64,000 nt of DNA from Vreelandella salicampi (GTDB lineage: Bacteria; Pseudomonadota; Gammaproteobacteria; Pseudomonadales; Halomonadaceae): assembly GCF_013415105.1 (NCBI RefSeq), contig NZ_JACCDF010000001.1:248001-312000 (forward strand), read 5' to 3'. The notes beneath the pieces are model-generated. The model saw only the letters and a list, made by a program, of their open reading frames with translations. It had not been told where the DNA came from and did not search any database. This document shows positions 7,395 through 16,327 of the stretch, in pieces; positions within the stretch are counted from its first letter, which is position 1; each line of letters opens with the position of its first letter. The position numbers were made by a program, and so were the translations under genes.

Positions 7395-8231
7395 TTACTG
7401 CCTTGCCAGACGCAGCGGGTGCGGCGGCGCTAAGCCAGGCGTTGCCCGCCAGGGGCTGATATCCAGCCCACCGCGGCGCACATAACGTGCCAGCACCAGT
7501 AACGCAACGGGTTTTGCGTGGTGCATGAGGTCAGTAAAGATATGCTCAACGCAGTGCTCATGAAAGTCTTGATGCTGACGGTAGCTAATCAAATAGCGCA
7601 ACAGCCCTTCGTGATTGATTTGTGGGCCTTTATAGCGAATCAGCACACTGCCCCAATCGGGCTGGCCGGTTACCGGGCAATTGGATTTGAGCAGATGCGA
7701 GTAGAGCGTCTCTTCAACGCTGTCTTCGCCAACCGATAACAGCGACGCGCTAGGCGTGTAGTCATCCACGCTGATATCAAGCTCATCCAGGCATTTTCCG
7801 GGCAAGCGTTGCGGCATGAGTTCGTCGTCGTCAACGCCAAGCAGCTCAACGCCAACGCTCTCCCCCGCCGCGCGCGAAAGATCACGTGTCAGCGTTTGAA
7901 CGACGTCGCCTCGGCTGGCAAAGCGCGTCTGGTTGAAGCTATTGAGATAGAGCTTCCAGGATTTGGATTCAATCAGATGGGGGGATTCAGCGGGTAACGT
8001 GAAACGTGCCACGGCCACCACCGGCTTACCGCGAGCATTAAGCCAGGACATTTCAAACGCATGCCACTCATCGGCGCCAATAAAGGGCAAGCGGGTATCA
8101 TCAATGCCCAACGGCGCACGGTTGGTCGCACGTGCTATCGGATACAACAGCCCGGCGTCGTAATTTTCCGGGTAAGCCGATTCACGTCCAAGTGGTGCGT
8201 TCTTTAGGGTTTCAGGGCGATGGTGCGTCAT
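7395..8231 (-). CDS. queF: NADPH-dependent 7-cyano-7-deazaguanine reductase QueF
   Basis: A 278-residue protein matching the long, two-domain QueF type. It reduces preQ0 to preQ1 with NADPH in the pathway to queuosine at the tRNA wobble position. The catalytic Cys sits in SNCPVTGQPDW, the substrate/NADPH motif is ESKSWKLYLNSFNQT, and the QHQDFHEHCVEHIF block is characteristic. Its ATG overlaps the stop of the ABC permease gene (ATGA), so it is translationally coupled to yadG-yadH. That link with an ABC exporter is common in related gammaproteobacteria but has no known functional meaning. Confidence 0.97.
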   Translation of the reverse strand: MTHHRPETLKNAPLGRESAYPENYDAGLLYPIARATNRAPLGIDDTRLPFIGADEWHAFEMSWLNARGKPVVAVARFTLPAESPHLIESKSWKLYLNSFNQTRFASRGDVVQTLTRDLSRAAGESVGVELLGVDDDELMPQRLPGKCLDELDISVDDYTPSASLLSVGEDSVEETLYSHLLKSNCPVTGQPDWGSVLIRYKGPQINHEGLLRYLISYRQHQDFHEHCVEHIFTDLMHHAKPVALLVLARYVRRGGLDISPWRATPGLAPPHPLRLARQ

Positions 8232-9001
8232 GTGCGAATCCCTTTTCCACGCTCCAGCATTTTAAGCGCCACGGTAAAGAGCACCACGATGAAGCCCAAG
8301 ATGGCCATCAATGCCCAGCCGATGGGGATATCCGACACACCCAAGAAACCATAGCGGAAGACATTCACCATGTAGAGAATAGGATTGAGCATCGATACGC
8401 CCTGCCAGAAATCCGGCAGCATCGAGATCGAGTAGAAAACCCCGCCCAGGTACGTCAGCGGCGTCAGGATAAACGTCGGCACAATCGAAATGTCATCGAA
8501 CTTATTCGCCAGCAATGCGTTGATGAAACCGCCAACGGAAAACAGCGCCGACGTCAGCACGACGACCAACACGGTCAATAAGGGATGCTCCATGCTCAAA
8601 CGGGTAAAGAACAGCGATACCACCGTTACGATTAGCCCGACCCCCAAGCCACGCGCCATCCCCCCTAGCACAAAGCCTGAGAGGATCACCCAGTTAGGCA
8701 TGGGCGAGACCATCATCTCTTCAATCGAGCGCTGGAACTTGTTAGAGAAGAAAGATGACGCGACGTTGGAGTAACTATTAGTGATTACCGCCATCATAAT
8801 CAGCCCTGGGACGATGAAGTCCATGTAACTAAACCCATCCATCACTCCGATGCGTGAGCCAATCAAGTTGCCAAAAATAATAAAGTACATGGCCATCGTA
8901 ATGGACGGCGGTAAAAGCGTTTGCGGCCAGATGCGGGTAAAGCGCTTGATCTCTTTCACCACGAGCGTCCACAGCGCAATCAGCGTTTGCGTAGCATTCA
9001 T
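8228..9001 (-). CDS. ABC-2 type transporter permease, YadH-like
   Basis: A 257-residue integral membrane protein with about six membrane segments, matching the YadH/DrrB-type permeases. GNLIGSRIGVMDGFSYMDFI near residue 50 and TPLTYLGGVFYSISMLP near residue 185 are typical. It would pair with the ATPase encoded just upstream to form an exporter of unknown substrate. The start overlaps the ATPase stop by four bases and has AGGAGG before it. The stop overlaps the queF start by four bases. Confidence 0.93.
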   Translation of the reverse strand: MNATQTLIALWTLVVKEIKRFTRIWPQTLLPPSITMAMYFIIFGNLIGSRIGVMDGFSYMDFIVPGLIMMAVITNSYSNVASSFFSNKFQRSIEEMMVSPMPNWVILSGFVLGGMARGLGVGLIVTVVSLFFTRLSMEHPLLTVLVVVLTSALFSVGGFINALLANKFDDISIVPTFILTPLTYLGGVFYSISMLPDFWQGVSMLNPILYMVNVFRYGFLGVSDIPIGWALMAILGFIVVLFTVALKMLERGKGIRT

Positions 9002-9960
9002 GCGTGCGCCTCCTGGCGTTGCGTTTGATCAATGGCGTTTTGGCCGCTATTAACCATCGACACAAACATCTCTTCCAGCCGATTGGCGCGGTTACGCATC
9101 GAGACCACTTTGATACCTTGCTCGCTCAATGCCGCGAAAACATCGTTCATCTGCTGACCGCGGTGAATCACCAGCGAGAGCTGTGATGGCTCGGTCAAAC
9201 TGACCTCGAACCCCTCCACCACCGGCGCCTCTTCTAGCGGGTGGGCAAGATCAAGCAGGAAGGTTTCGGTATTAAGCTCAGCAAGCAGGTCGCGCACGTT
9301 GGTGTTGCGGATAATGTCACCATTGTTAATGATCGCGATATTGCGACACAGGCTCTCCGCTTCTTCCAGGTAGTGCGTGGTGAGAATAATGGTCGTTCCT
9401 TCATCGCGATTAATGCGACGCATGTACTCCCACATGCTGCGGCGCAACTCGATATCGACGCCGGCGGTGGGCTCATCGAGAATCAAGAGCTTGGGCCGAT
9501 GCATGAGAGCGCGCGCAATCATTAAACGGCGCTTCATCCCGCCGGAGAGCATGCGCGCACTACCGTTGCGCTTATCCCAAAGGCCTAAATCGGAAAGCAG
9601 CTTTTCTGCCCGGGGCAGCGCCTCGCGGCGCGTCATGCCGTAGTACCCTGCCTGCGCCAGCACGATGTCGATCACTTTCTCGAACTGGTTGAAGTTAAAC
9701 TCCTGCGGCACCACGCCCAACTGGTACTTCGCCTTGGCAAAATCTTGATCAATATCGATACCGAAGATCGTTACCTTGCCGGCGCTTTTTTGTACCAGCG
9801 AGCAAACAACACCTAACGTGGTCGATTTTCCCGCACCGTTGGGGCCCAACAAAGCAAAAAAATCGCCCTGCTGGACGTCTAAATCGATGCCTTTAAGCGC
9901 GTGAAAACCATTGCCGTAGACTTTGGTCAGCCCACGGATCGACAATGCCGGTTCGGCCAT
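8998..9960 (-). CDS. ABC transporter ATP-binding protein, YadG-like
   Basis: A 320-residue ABC ATPase. Walker A is GPNGAGKST near residue 37, the signature is LSGGMKRRL near 140, Walker B is LLILDEPTAGVD near 160 and the H-loop is TTHYLEEAE near 193. A C-terminal extension of about 100 residues is typical of DrrA/YadG ATPases of ABC-2 exporters. Two ATGs lie six bases apart; the inner one (9960) is chosen because AGGA lies seven bases before it. It is the first gene of the yadG-yadH-queF operon. Confidence 0.95.
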   Translation of the reverse strand: MAEPALSIRGLTKVYGNGFHALKGIDLDVQQGDFFALLGPNGAGKSTTLGVVCSLVQKSAGKVTIFGIDIDQDFAKAKYQLGVVPQEFNFNQFEKVIDIVLAQAGYYGMTRREALPRAEKLLSDLGLWDKRNGSARMLSGGMKRRLMIARALMHRPKLLILDEPTAGVDIELRRSMWEYMRRINRDEGTTIILTTHYLEEAESLCRNIAIINNGDIIRNTNVRDLLAELNTETFLLDLAHPLEEAPVVEGFEVSLTEPSQLSLVIHRGQQMNDVFAALSEQGIKVVSMRNRANRLEEMFVSMVNSGQNAIDQTQRQEAHA

Positions 9961-10134
9961 GAACATGTCCTGTCAGCAGAAAAGAAAAATAAAGCATTTT
10001 ATAAGGAAGTGATATAAGGGCAGCTCGCCTGTTTTCAAGGCCATGCCGCACCCATGCACAATACCCGCTAGGCTCTTGGCCTACCGAGATAAAAATCGCG
10101 ATAACATCAGAAAACAATAATTTGGGAGGGCGCT

Positions 10135-10209
10135 TGGAGCGGGAAAGGAGATTCGAACTCCCGACCCTCGCCTTGGCAAGGCGATGCTCTACCGCTGAGC
10201 TATTCCCGC
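10135..10209 (-). tRNA. tRNA-Gly(GCC), copy 1
   Basis: A 75-base cloverleaf. The acceptor GCGGGAA pairs with TTCCCGC, discriminator T, and CCA is encoded. The anticodon loop TTGCCAA gives GCC, and the T loop has TTCGAAT. It is the last gene of the six-tRNA cluster transcribed leftward. The three Gly copies are identical in sequence. Confidence 0.97.
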
Positions 10210-10230
10210 AGCGCAAGAAATGAAGCGAGT

Positions 10231-10306
10231 TGGCGTCCCATAGGGGGTTCGAACCCCTGTTACCGCCGTGAAAGGGCGGTGTCCTAGGCCACTAGACGAA
10301 TGGGAC
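10231..10306 (-). tRNA. tRNA-Glu(TTC), copy 1 (D-loop variant)
   Basis: A 76-base cloverleaf. The acceptor GTCCCAT pairs with ATGGGAC, CCA is encoded, and the anticodon TTC sits in CCTTTCACG. It differs from the other two Glu copies only in the D-loop (GGCCTAGG instead of GGTCCAGG). Confidence 0.97.
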
Positions 10307-10322
10307 GTATTGGATACTGAAC

Positions 10323-10397
10323 TGGAGCGGGAAAGGAGATTCGAACTCCCGACCCTCGCCTTGGCAAGGCGATGCTCTACCGCTGAGCTATTCCCGC
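10323..10397 (-). tRNA. tRNA-Gly(GCC), copy 2
   Basis: Same 75-base sequence as the other two Gly copies, with anticodon GCC and encoded CCA. It lies between Glu copies 2 and 1 in transcription order. Confidence 0.97.
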
Positions 10398-10423
10398 TTA
10401 ATTCAGTTGTCTCGCCATCGGAT

Positions 10424-10499
10424 TGGCGTCCCATAGGGGGTTCGAACCCCTGTTACCGCCGTGAAAGGGCGGTGTCCTGGACCACTAGACGAATGGGAC
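10424..10499 (-). tRNA. tRNA-Glu(TTC), copy 2
   Basis: A 76-base cloverleaf with anticodon TTC and encoded CCA, identical to Glu copy 3 including the GGTCCAGG D-loop. Confidence 0.97.
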
Positions 10500-10505
10500 A
10501 CACGT

Positions 10506-10580
10506 TGGAGCGGGAAAGGAGATTCGAACTCCCGACCCTCGCCTTGGCAAGGCGATGCTCTACCGCTGAGCTATTCCCGC
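10506..10580 (-). tRNA. tRNA-Gly(GCC), copy 3
   Basis: A 75-base tRNA with anticodon GCC and encoded CCA. It starts only six bases after the CCA end of... the preceding spacer toward Glu copy 2 on the plus strand, and it is the second gene of the transcript after Glu copy 3. Confidence 0.97.
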
Positions 10581-10604
10581 ACTCCGATACCTGAACGATT
10601 TAAG

Positions 10605-10680
10605 TGGCGTCCCATAGGGGGTTCGAACCCCTGTTACCGCCGTGAAAGGGCGGTGTCCTGGACCACTAGACGAATGGGAC
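10605..10680 (-). tRNA. tRNA-Glu(TTC), copy 3
   Basis: A 76-base tRNA with anticodon TTC and encoded CCA. It is the first gene of the leftward cluster, beginning 28 bases after the -10 box of the cluster promoter. Confidence 0.97.
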
Positions 10681-10708
10681 ACTGCATTGCCTCGTCGAGG
10701 TGGCGCGT

Positions 10709-10737
10709 ATAGTAATCAGCGGATGAAAAACTGTCAA
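10709..10737 (-). promoter_or_regulatory. Strong promoter of the Glu-Gly tRNA cluster
   Basis: On the minus strand a consensus -35 TTGACA (10732-10737) and a -10 TACTAT (10709-10714) are 17 bases apart. The discriminator is GC-rich (ACGCGCC), the kind linked with stringent (ppGpp) control of stable RNA. It reads straight into tRNA-Glu copy 3. Confidence 0.88.
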
Positions 10738-10900
10738 GCCTCAATCTTTACTGGCGTCCCCGTTTAAGATCACACATGCTGAGATGCATAACACGTATCT
10801 TGAAATTCAAGCTGGCTGACAGCACTCAATATTTAGAAGCACCACCTTCACCGGCATGGCGAACGCGCTAATCGCTTGCCGTTATGATAAGGAGGCATAT

Positions 10901-11299
10901 ATGGCCAAAGTAGAAAAAACCCCTGAACAGTGGCGCGACCAGCTCACCTCAGAGCAGTACCGTGTCACCCGCGAAAAAGGCACCGAACGCCCCTTTACCG
11001 GCGACTGCAAAGTGAGCGATGCCCAAGGCATTTACCACTGCGTGTGTTGCCATACGCCCCTATTTGAGAATGAGCACAAATTTGATGCGGGTTGCGGCTG
11101 GCCAAGTTTTGATCGCCCGCTAGGCAGCCATCGCGTGGAAGAGCACACCGACGAAAGTCACGGCATGGTACGCACGGAAGTCCTATGCGCGCATTGCGAC
11201 GCCCACCTCGGGCATGTGTTTCCCGATGGGCCCCAGGACACCACGGGGCTTCGCTACTGCATTAACTCGGTGGCAATCGAATTTCACGCCGACGAATAA
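10901..11299 (+). CDS. msrB: Peptide-methionine (R)-S-oxide reductase MsrB
   Basis: A 132-residue MsrB that repairs the R-sulfoxide of methionine in oxidised proteins. The two zinc-binding pairs are visible (CVCCHTPLF near residue 47 and [12 protein letters not shown] near residue 96). The catalytic Cys is in [11 protein letters not shown] near the C-terminus, and [11 protein letters not shown] is a family hallmark. The ATG at 10901 follows AAGGAGG with five bases of spacing; an in-frame ATG 15 codons upstream has no such site. MsrA is not encoded nearby. Confidence 0.97.
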   Translation: MAKVEKTPEQWRDQLTSEQYRVTREKGTERPFTGDCKVSDAQGIYHCVCCHTPLFENEHKFDAGCGWPSFDRPLGSHRVEEHTDESHGMVRTEVLCAHCDAHLGHVFPDGPQDTTGLRYCINSVAIEFHADE

Positions 11300-11322
11300 C
11301 GCTATCGGTTAATCCGTCAAAG

Positions 11323-11357
11323 CGGGCGCCATCTGCTAGAATGGTCGCCCGTTTTTT
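11323..11357 (+). terminator. Rho-independent terminator after msrB
   Basis: Stem CGGGCGCCAT / ATGG-T-CGCCCG with an 8-base loop, followed by six T on the plus strand. Confidence 0.88.
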
Positions 11358-11402
11358 ATGCTGACACCGCATTACTGACAACGCATTGCGCAGGAGAGCC
11401 CC

Positions 11403-12371
11403 ATGCTCGGCTGGTTTCCCGGTCATATGAACAAAGCGCGCCGCCAGATTAAAGACGCGCTGCCTGAAATCGATGTGGTAATCGAAGTGCTCGATGCGCG
11501 CCTGCCCTACTCCAGCGCCAACCCAATGCTTGCCGAGCTGACGCGCCACAAACCAGTGCTCAAAATTCTCTCGCGCGCGGATTTAGCTGACCCTGAACGC
11601 ACGGCCGACTGGGTCGCGTTTTTTGACGCCCAGCCCCATACACGAGCCCTTGCGATTACCACCACTAACGCCCGTGAGCTTAAACATATCCCCAAGCTTT
11701 GCCATGCGCTTGCCGGTGAGGTGCGCGCTGACCGCGATGTCCGTGTGATGGTGATGGGCATTCCCAACGTCGGTAAGTCAACGCTGATTAATGGGCTGGC
11801 CAAGCGCAAAATTGCCAAAACCGGCAACGAACCCGCCGTCACCAAGCGCCAGCAAAAAGTACGTATCGATGGCCGCGTGGCGCTCATTGATACGCCCGGC
11901 GTGCTATGGCCCAAGATCGAAGACCAGGCCAGCGCCTATCGCTTGGCCGCCAGCGGCGCGATTCGTGATACGGCAATTGAATATATCGACGTGGGGATCA
12001 TTACCAGCGCCGAGCTGGCGAAGCGCTACCCGGATGCGCTGACGGCGCGTTATAAATTAAAAGCACTACCAAACTACACAGCGCCGGAAACGCCCCCAAC
12101 CGTTGAGGCCGATGGCCCAGAACGCCCAGATTTCTTAGCGTTGGCGGGCTTTGACGGCCACGCCATTTTAAAAGACATTGCCAGCAAGCGCGGTGGGTTA
12201 CGCCCTGGCGGCGAAGTTGACCTTCACCGTGGCGCGGAAGTGCTGCTGCATGAACTGCGTGATGGCAAACTGGGCCGAATTACGCTAGAAACGCCTCACG
12301 ACATTCCACCGTCTGCCGAAGATAGCACCCCCGCAGAGGCAAACGAGCCGGATGCCTCGCAGGAGTCTTAA
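11403..12371 (+). CDS. Ribosome biogenesis GTPase, RbgA/YlqF family
   Basis: A 322-residue circularly permuted GTPase. The G4-like motif LSRADLAD (near residue 58) comes before the P-loop GIPNVGKST (near 120), and the G3 motif DTPGVLWPK follows near 165. This order defines the YlqF/RbgA group, which assists late large-subunit assembly in Bacillus; the proteobacterial members are less studied. The N-terminal GHMNKARRQI is typical. The C-terminal 100 residues form the helical RNA-binding part. The ATG follows CAGGAG. The aminotransferase gene starts 42 bases downstream and may be cotranscribed. Confidence 0.92.
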   Translation: MLGWFPGHMNKARRQIKDALPEIDVVIEVLDARLPYSSANPMLAELTRHKPVLKILSRADLADPERTADWVAFFDAQPHTRALAITTTNARELKHIPKLCHALAGEVRADRDVRVMVMGIPNVGKSTLINGLAKRKIAKTGNEPAVTKRQQKVRIDGRVALIDTPGVLWPKIEDQASAYRLAASGAIRDTAIEYIDVGIITSAELAKRYPDALTARYKLKALPNYTAPETPPTVEADGPERPDFLALAGFDGHAILKDIASKRGGLRPGGEVDLHRGAEVLLHELRDGKLGRITLETPHDIPPSAEDSTPAEANEPDASQES

Positions 12372-12413
12372 TGCCGGCAGCGTTTGGAACGACCACATAC
12401 TGGGAACGACAAC

Positions 12414-13661
12414 ATGGACACCCCTCAGCCTCACGAGGCCCCTCAGCTTAACAAATCACACAAGCTCGATAGCGTCTGCTACGACATTCGCGGCCCGGTG
12501 CTCGACCACGCTAAACGCCTGGAAGAGGAAGGCCAGCGTATTTTAAAGCTCAACATCGGCAACCCCGCTCCGTTTGGCTTTGAAGCGCCGGAAGAGATTC
12601 TGCAAGACGTGATGCGCAACCTGCCGACAGCCCAAGGCTACTGTGATTCCAAGGGGCTTTATTCAGCACGCAAGGCAATCATGCAAGAGTGCCAGCGCAA
12701 AGAAATCCCCGGCGTCGGCATTGAGGATATCTACATCGGCAACGGTGTTTCCGAGCTGATTGTGATGGCCATGCAGGCGCTTTTGAACGATGGCGATGAG
12801 GTATTGATCCCCGCCCCGGATTACCCGCTTTGGACGGCAGCGGCGAACCTATCCGGCGGCCACGGTGTGCATTATTTATGCGATGAGCAAGCCGATTGGG
12901 CACCGGACATAGCGGACATTCGCGCCAAGGTGACAAGTCACACCCGTGCTATTGTGCTGATCAACCCCAACAACCCCACCGGGGCTGTCTACCCACCGGA
13001 AGTCGTGCGCGAGGTGCTCGATATCGCCCGTGAACACAATTTGGTGGTGTTCTCCGATGAGATCTACGACAAGATTCTCTACGACGGCGTCGAGCATACC
13101 GCCACCGGGGCGCTCGCCGATGACGATCAGCTGGTCATCACCATGAACGGGCTCTCCAAAAGCTATCGTTGTGCCGGGTTTCGCTCTGGCTGGATGACCA
13201 TTTCCGGGTCGATTGCCAAGCAACGCGCCAGTGGGTATATCCAGGGGCTGACCATGCTGGCCTCGATGCGCCTTTGTGCCAACGTGCCCGCTCAACACGC
13301 CATCCAAACCGCGCTCGGCGGCTATCAGTCGATCAACGATCTGATTCTCCCCGGTGGGCGTCTGCTGGCCCAACGCGACATTACCCATGAAAAGCTAAAT
13401 GCCATTCCCGGTGTCAGCTGCGTCAAGCCCAAAGGCGCACTTTATGCGTTCCCCAAGCTCGACCCTAAGATATTTAATATCCAGGACGACCAAAAAATGG
13501 TGCTGGATTTGCTATTACAAGAAAAAATCCTGCTGGTTCAAGGCACTGCCTTTAACTGGCCTGAACCGGATCACGTGCGAATCGTGACGCTGCCCTGGGC
13601 CGATCAGCTAGGTGATGCCCTCGACCGGTTTGCCAACTTTTTATCGCGCTACCGGCAATAA
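12414..13661 (+). CDS. alaA: Glutamate-pyruvate aminotransferase AlaA
   Basis: A 415-residue class I PLP aminotransferase that closely follows Escherichia coli AlaA, the main alanine-forming transaminase (pyruvate + glutamate to alanine + 2-oxoglutarate). Shared blocks include CYDIRGPVL, LNIGNPAPFGF, AQGYCDSKGLYSARKAI, INPNNPTGAVYPPE and LCANVPAQHAIQTALGGYQS. The PLP lysine is in NGLSKSYRCAGFRSGWM. The ATG at 12414 is preferred over a TTG ten codons upstream, because it has a GGGAA-like site and matches the family length (about 405). Confidence 0.96.
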   Translation: MDTPQPHEAPQLNKSHKLDSVCYDIRGPVLDHAKRLEEEGQRILKLNIGNPAPFGFEAPEEILQDVMRNLPTAQGYCDSKGLYSARKAIMQECQRKEIPGVGIEDIYIGNGVSELIVMAMQALLNDGDEVLIPAPDYPLWTAAANLSGGHGVHYLCDEQADWAPDIADIRAKVTSHTRAIVLINPNNPTGAVYPPEVVREVLDIAREHNLVVFSDEIYDKILYDGVEHTATGALADDDQLVITMNGLSKSYRCAGFRSGWMTISGSIAKQRASGYIQGLTMLASMRLCANVPAQHAIQTALGGYQSINDLILPGGRLLAQRDITHEKLNAIPGVSCVKPKGALYAFPKLDPKIFNIQDDQKMVLDLLLQEKILLVQGTAFNWPEPDHVRIVTLPWADQLGDALDRFANFLSRYRQ

Positions 13662-13801
13662 TCTTGCGGCAATAAACATACTGCTACCTTGAAACCCAGC
13701 GCAGGTGGACGTATCTAAGCTTACGTTTACCAGTGCTAACCTGTGCTTTTACTGATCATGACTGACTTGTCATTACTTAGGCTTAATGGAGATCTCGCCA
13801 C

Positions 13802-14707
13802 ATGATGCGAATTGTGCTGTTTTTAGCCACTAACCTGGCGGTGCTGTTGGTGGCCAGTATCACGCTGCGTTTGTTCGGCGTGGAGAGCTACCTCAGTAGC
13901 CAGGGCATTAATTTTACCAGCCTGCTGATTTTCTGCTTTGTGTGCGGCATGGCCGGTTCAATGATATCGCTATTCATCTCAAAGTGGATGGCCAAGCGCT
14001 CTACCGGTACGGTGATTATTGAGAACCCGTCTAACCAAACCGAGCAGTGGCTGGTGGATACCGTCGCGGAACTGGCTCGCGAGGCGGGCATAAAAACACC
14101 GGAAGTAGGTATTTTCCCTGCGCAGCAATCTAACGCCTTTGCCACCGGCTGGAACAAAGACGATGCCCTGGTGGCCGTGTCAGCGGGCCTTTTAAACCGC
14201 ATGCAACCCGAAGAAGTGCGCGCTGTGCTGGCCCACGAGATCGGCCATGTTGCCAATGGCGATATGGTGACGCTGGCGCTGATTCAGGGGGTAGTCAATA
14301 CCTTCGTCATGTTCTTCGCGCGCGTGGTGGCGCACTTGGTGGATAACTTCCTGAAAAGCCGTTCGGATGGCGAGGGTGGCCTTGGCTTTATGGGTTATTT
14401 TGCCGTGGTCATCGTCGCGGAAATCGTTTTTGGCATTATCGCCTCTACCATTGTGGCGTGGTTCTCGCGCTTTCGCGAATACCGCGCTGACGAGGCCGGC
14501 GCACGCCTTGCTGGCACCGGCGCTATGGTCAACGCCCTCGCCCGATTGAAGGCCGAAACCGAGCTACCGGACCAAATGCCCGACACCCTGCGCGCAATGG
14601 CGATTACCAAAGGCCAAACCCGTTCGCTCATGGAGCGCCTTTTCGCCAGCCACCCACCACTGGATGACCGCATTCGCGCCCTTAAAGAAGCCGCTTATCG
14701 TCAGTAA
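13802..14707 (+). CDS. htpX: Membrane zinc protease HtpX
   Basis: A 301-residue inner-membrane metalloprotease that degrades damaged membrane proteins under envelope stress, with FtsH. Two N-terminal membrane segments precede the zinc motif HEIGH (in [20 protein letters not shown], near residue 140). Two further hydrophobic segments and the third zinc ligand in [11 protein letters not shown] follow. Length and start ([16 protein letters not shown]) match Escherichia coli HtpX. GGAG lies ten bases before the ATG. In enteric bacteria htpX is under CpxR control; no Cpx box was recognised here. Confidence 0.97.
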   Translation: MMRIVLFLATNLAVLLVASITLRLFGVESYLSSQGINFTSLLIFCFVCGMAGSMISLFISKWMAKRSTGTVIIENPSNQTEQWLVDTVAELAREAGIKTPEVGIFPAQQSNAFATGWNKDDALVAVSAGLLNRMQPEEVRAVLAHEIGHVANGDMVTLALIQGVVNTFVMFFARVVAHLVDNFLKSRSDGEGGLGFMGYFAVVIVAEIVFGIIASTIVAWFSRFREYRADEAGARLAGTGAMVNALARLKAETELPDQMPDTLRAMAITKGQTRSLMERLFASHPPLDDRIRALKEAAYRQ

Positions 14708-14726
14708 ATAGCGCCCTGTTATTCAC

Positions 14727-14751
14727 ACGCCCACCACCCGGTGGGCGTTTT
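14727..14751 (+). terminator. Terminator between htpX and pdxB
   Basis: A perfect 9-bp stem ACGCCCACC / GGTGGGCGT with a 4-base loop, followed by TTTTA on the plus strand. It lies between two convergent genes. Confidence 0.85.
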
Positions 14752-15907
14752 ATGCCAATACCACGTTAAACCCCGCAGCGCTTAGCACGGGCGCTAGCGG
14801 CTGAGCTTCATCACCCAAACACACGGTCAACGTCGAAAACTCGCGCCGCCGCGGATAATTCGCGCGGCACGTATCAAAGCCTTGCGCCAGCCCTAATGCG
14901 TGCGCCTCCCGCGTAAGGCTTTCGTGATCACGACGGACGTCATACACCGCGCGGGCACAGAGCCGCAGCGCGTCTTCGCATGGCAATGCCTGCTGCAGCG
15001 TGAACGATGCCAGCGCCGGCGGCGGGCAAATACCGTCAAGCGTGAGCGCACTCGCCTCGCCCACATGGGAGGCCAACGCCTGATGAATCATCAAACTGCC
15101 GCGCAGTTTGCCATCCAGGCTATAACCGGCAATGTGTGGAGTGGCAAGCGTCGCCAGGTCGTGAAGGGCAGTGTCAATGGCGGGCTCGTTCTCCCACACA
15201 TCCAGCACGGCGGTTAGGTCGTTCTGCCCTGCCAAGCGGCTGCGTAGCGCCAAGCCGTCGATACAGTCACCGCGCCCGGCGTTAACCACCACCGTACCGG
15301 GAGAAAGTTCGTTGATACGCTCAGCATTCAGCAAATGCCGGGTGGCGTGCGGGCCAGCGCTCACCAGTGGCGTATGCAGGCAGAGCACATCGCAGTGTTC
15401 AATCAGCGTTTCAAGGGAGGCAAAACCGGTCTCCCCCTCACTCACCCCTTCACGCTCGGCACGCGGCGGGTCACAGGCCAACACTTTTACTCCCAGCGCC
15501 TGCAAACGGGCTTGCAGTCGGCTGCCAACATTGCCCACGCCCACAATGCCCACACAGCGATCTAAAAGCCGCCAACCCTGTCGCTCAGCAAGCGTTAATA
15601 GGCTAGCTAGCACATAATCCACCACGGCCTCCGCGTTGCATCCTGGGGCATTGGCGAACCTAATGCCTTGCTGGGCAAGATATGCGCTATCCACATGGTC
15701 GGTGCCGATGGTGCAGGTACCCACAAAACGCACTGAGCTTTCAGCCAACAGCGATGCGTTAACCGGGGTAACAGAGCGGATGATCAGCGCATCCACATCA
15801 CGTAGGTGCTCGGCGCTGATCTCACGCCCGGGGCGTTTTATCACCTCACCGAAAGCGCCAAAACAGGCATCAGCGGCGGGAATATTGGCATCGACGACAA
15901 GTTTCAT
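14750..15907 (-). CDS. pdxB: Erythronate-4-phosphate dehydrogenase PdxB
   Basis: A 385-residue D-2-hydroxyacid dehydrogenase that oxidises 4-phosphoerythronate in the DXP-dependent pathway to pyridoxal phosphate. The NAD site is GIVGVGNVGSRLQARLQALG near residue 117. The catalytic Arg is in NAGRGDCID, and the catalytic His is in TPHIAGYSLDGK. A C-terminal PdxB-specific dimerisation domain (YDVRRDHESL, YPRRREFSTL) separates it from other family members. The ATG at 15907 matches the Escherichia coli start; the frame is open 23 codons further but without family similarity. Confidence 0.95.
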   Translation of the reverse strand: MKLVVDANIPAADACFGAFGEVIKRPGREISAEHLRDVDALIIRSVTPVNASLLAESSVRFVGTCTIGTDHVDSAYLAQQGIRFANAPGCNAEAVVDYVLASLLTLAERQGWRLLDRCVGIVGVGNVGSRLQARLQALGVKVLACDPPRAEREGVSEGETGFASLETLIEHCDVLCLHTPLVSAGPHATRHLLNAERINELSPGTVVVNAGRGDCIDGLALRSRLAGQNDLTAVLDVWENEPAIDTALHDLATLATPHIAGYSLDGKLRGSLMIHQALASHVGEASALTLDGICPPPALASFTLQQALPCEDALRLCARAVYDVRRDHESLTREAHALGLAQGFDTCRANYPRRREFSTLTVCLGDEAQPLAPVLSAAGFNVVLA

Positions 15908-16026
15908 GGCGTTTTGTCTCTGGCGATTTAGAATAGAGGCCATCATTGACGGGCAACCATCCGTTTTAACTAGCATATTTGAAAAGTTTGTTTGAGTTAA
16001 CGTGTTTGAAACAGCGAGGTAACTGA

Positions 16027-16308
16027 GTGATCGTACGTTGGGAAACCGACCATGACTACGTGCTGGTGCATATCCATCAAGATATGTTTGGCGACTGGAT
16101 TTTTAGCCGCGCCTGGGGGCAAATTGGCACCCAGTTTGGTGGCTTAAAGCACCAGCTGGCGGATACGCGTGACCAAGCCCAGATGTGGCTTGATGACGAA
16201 GCCACTATCCAGAACTCGCGTGGTTTTCTCAAGGTGTTGGACGTTACCGACGATACCCCCGAAGGCCAAGAAGCGATGCGTCAGCTATCACTGCTCGACG
16301 TTATTTAA
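16027..16308 (+). CDS. Small WGR-like domain protein
   Basis: A 93-residue protein starting with GTG (GAGGT upstream). The core DMFGDWIFSRAWGQIGTQFGG, followed by a helix (DQAQMWLDDE) and a terminal GFLKV, resembles the WGR domain. That domain occurs in eukaryotic PARPs and bacterial proteins and is thought to bind nucleic acid; stand-alone bacterial WGR proteins have no settled function. It starts 119 bases from the divergent pdxB start and ends 19 bases from the convergent glutaredoxin-like gene. The family call rests on motif appearance only. Confidence 0.6.
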   Translation: MIVRWETDHDYVLVHIHQDMFGDWIFSRAWGQIGTQFGGLKHQLADTRDQAQMWLDDEATIQNSRGFLKVLDVTDDTPEGQEAMRQLSLLDVI

Positions 16309-16327
16309 CCGCCTTCCAGGGTCACTC

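Noticed and set aside
10189..10712. Open frames of about 80-108 codons over the tRNA cluster
   Set aside because: They are readings through tRNA genes; the repeated peptide pattern comes from the three copies of the tRNA pair.
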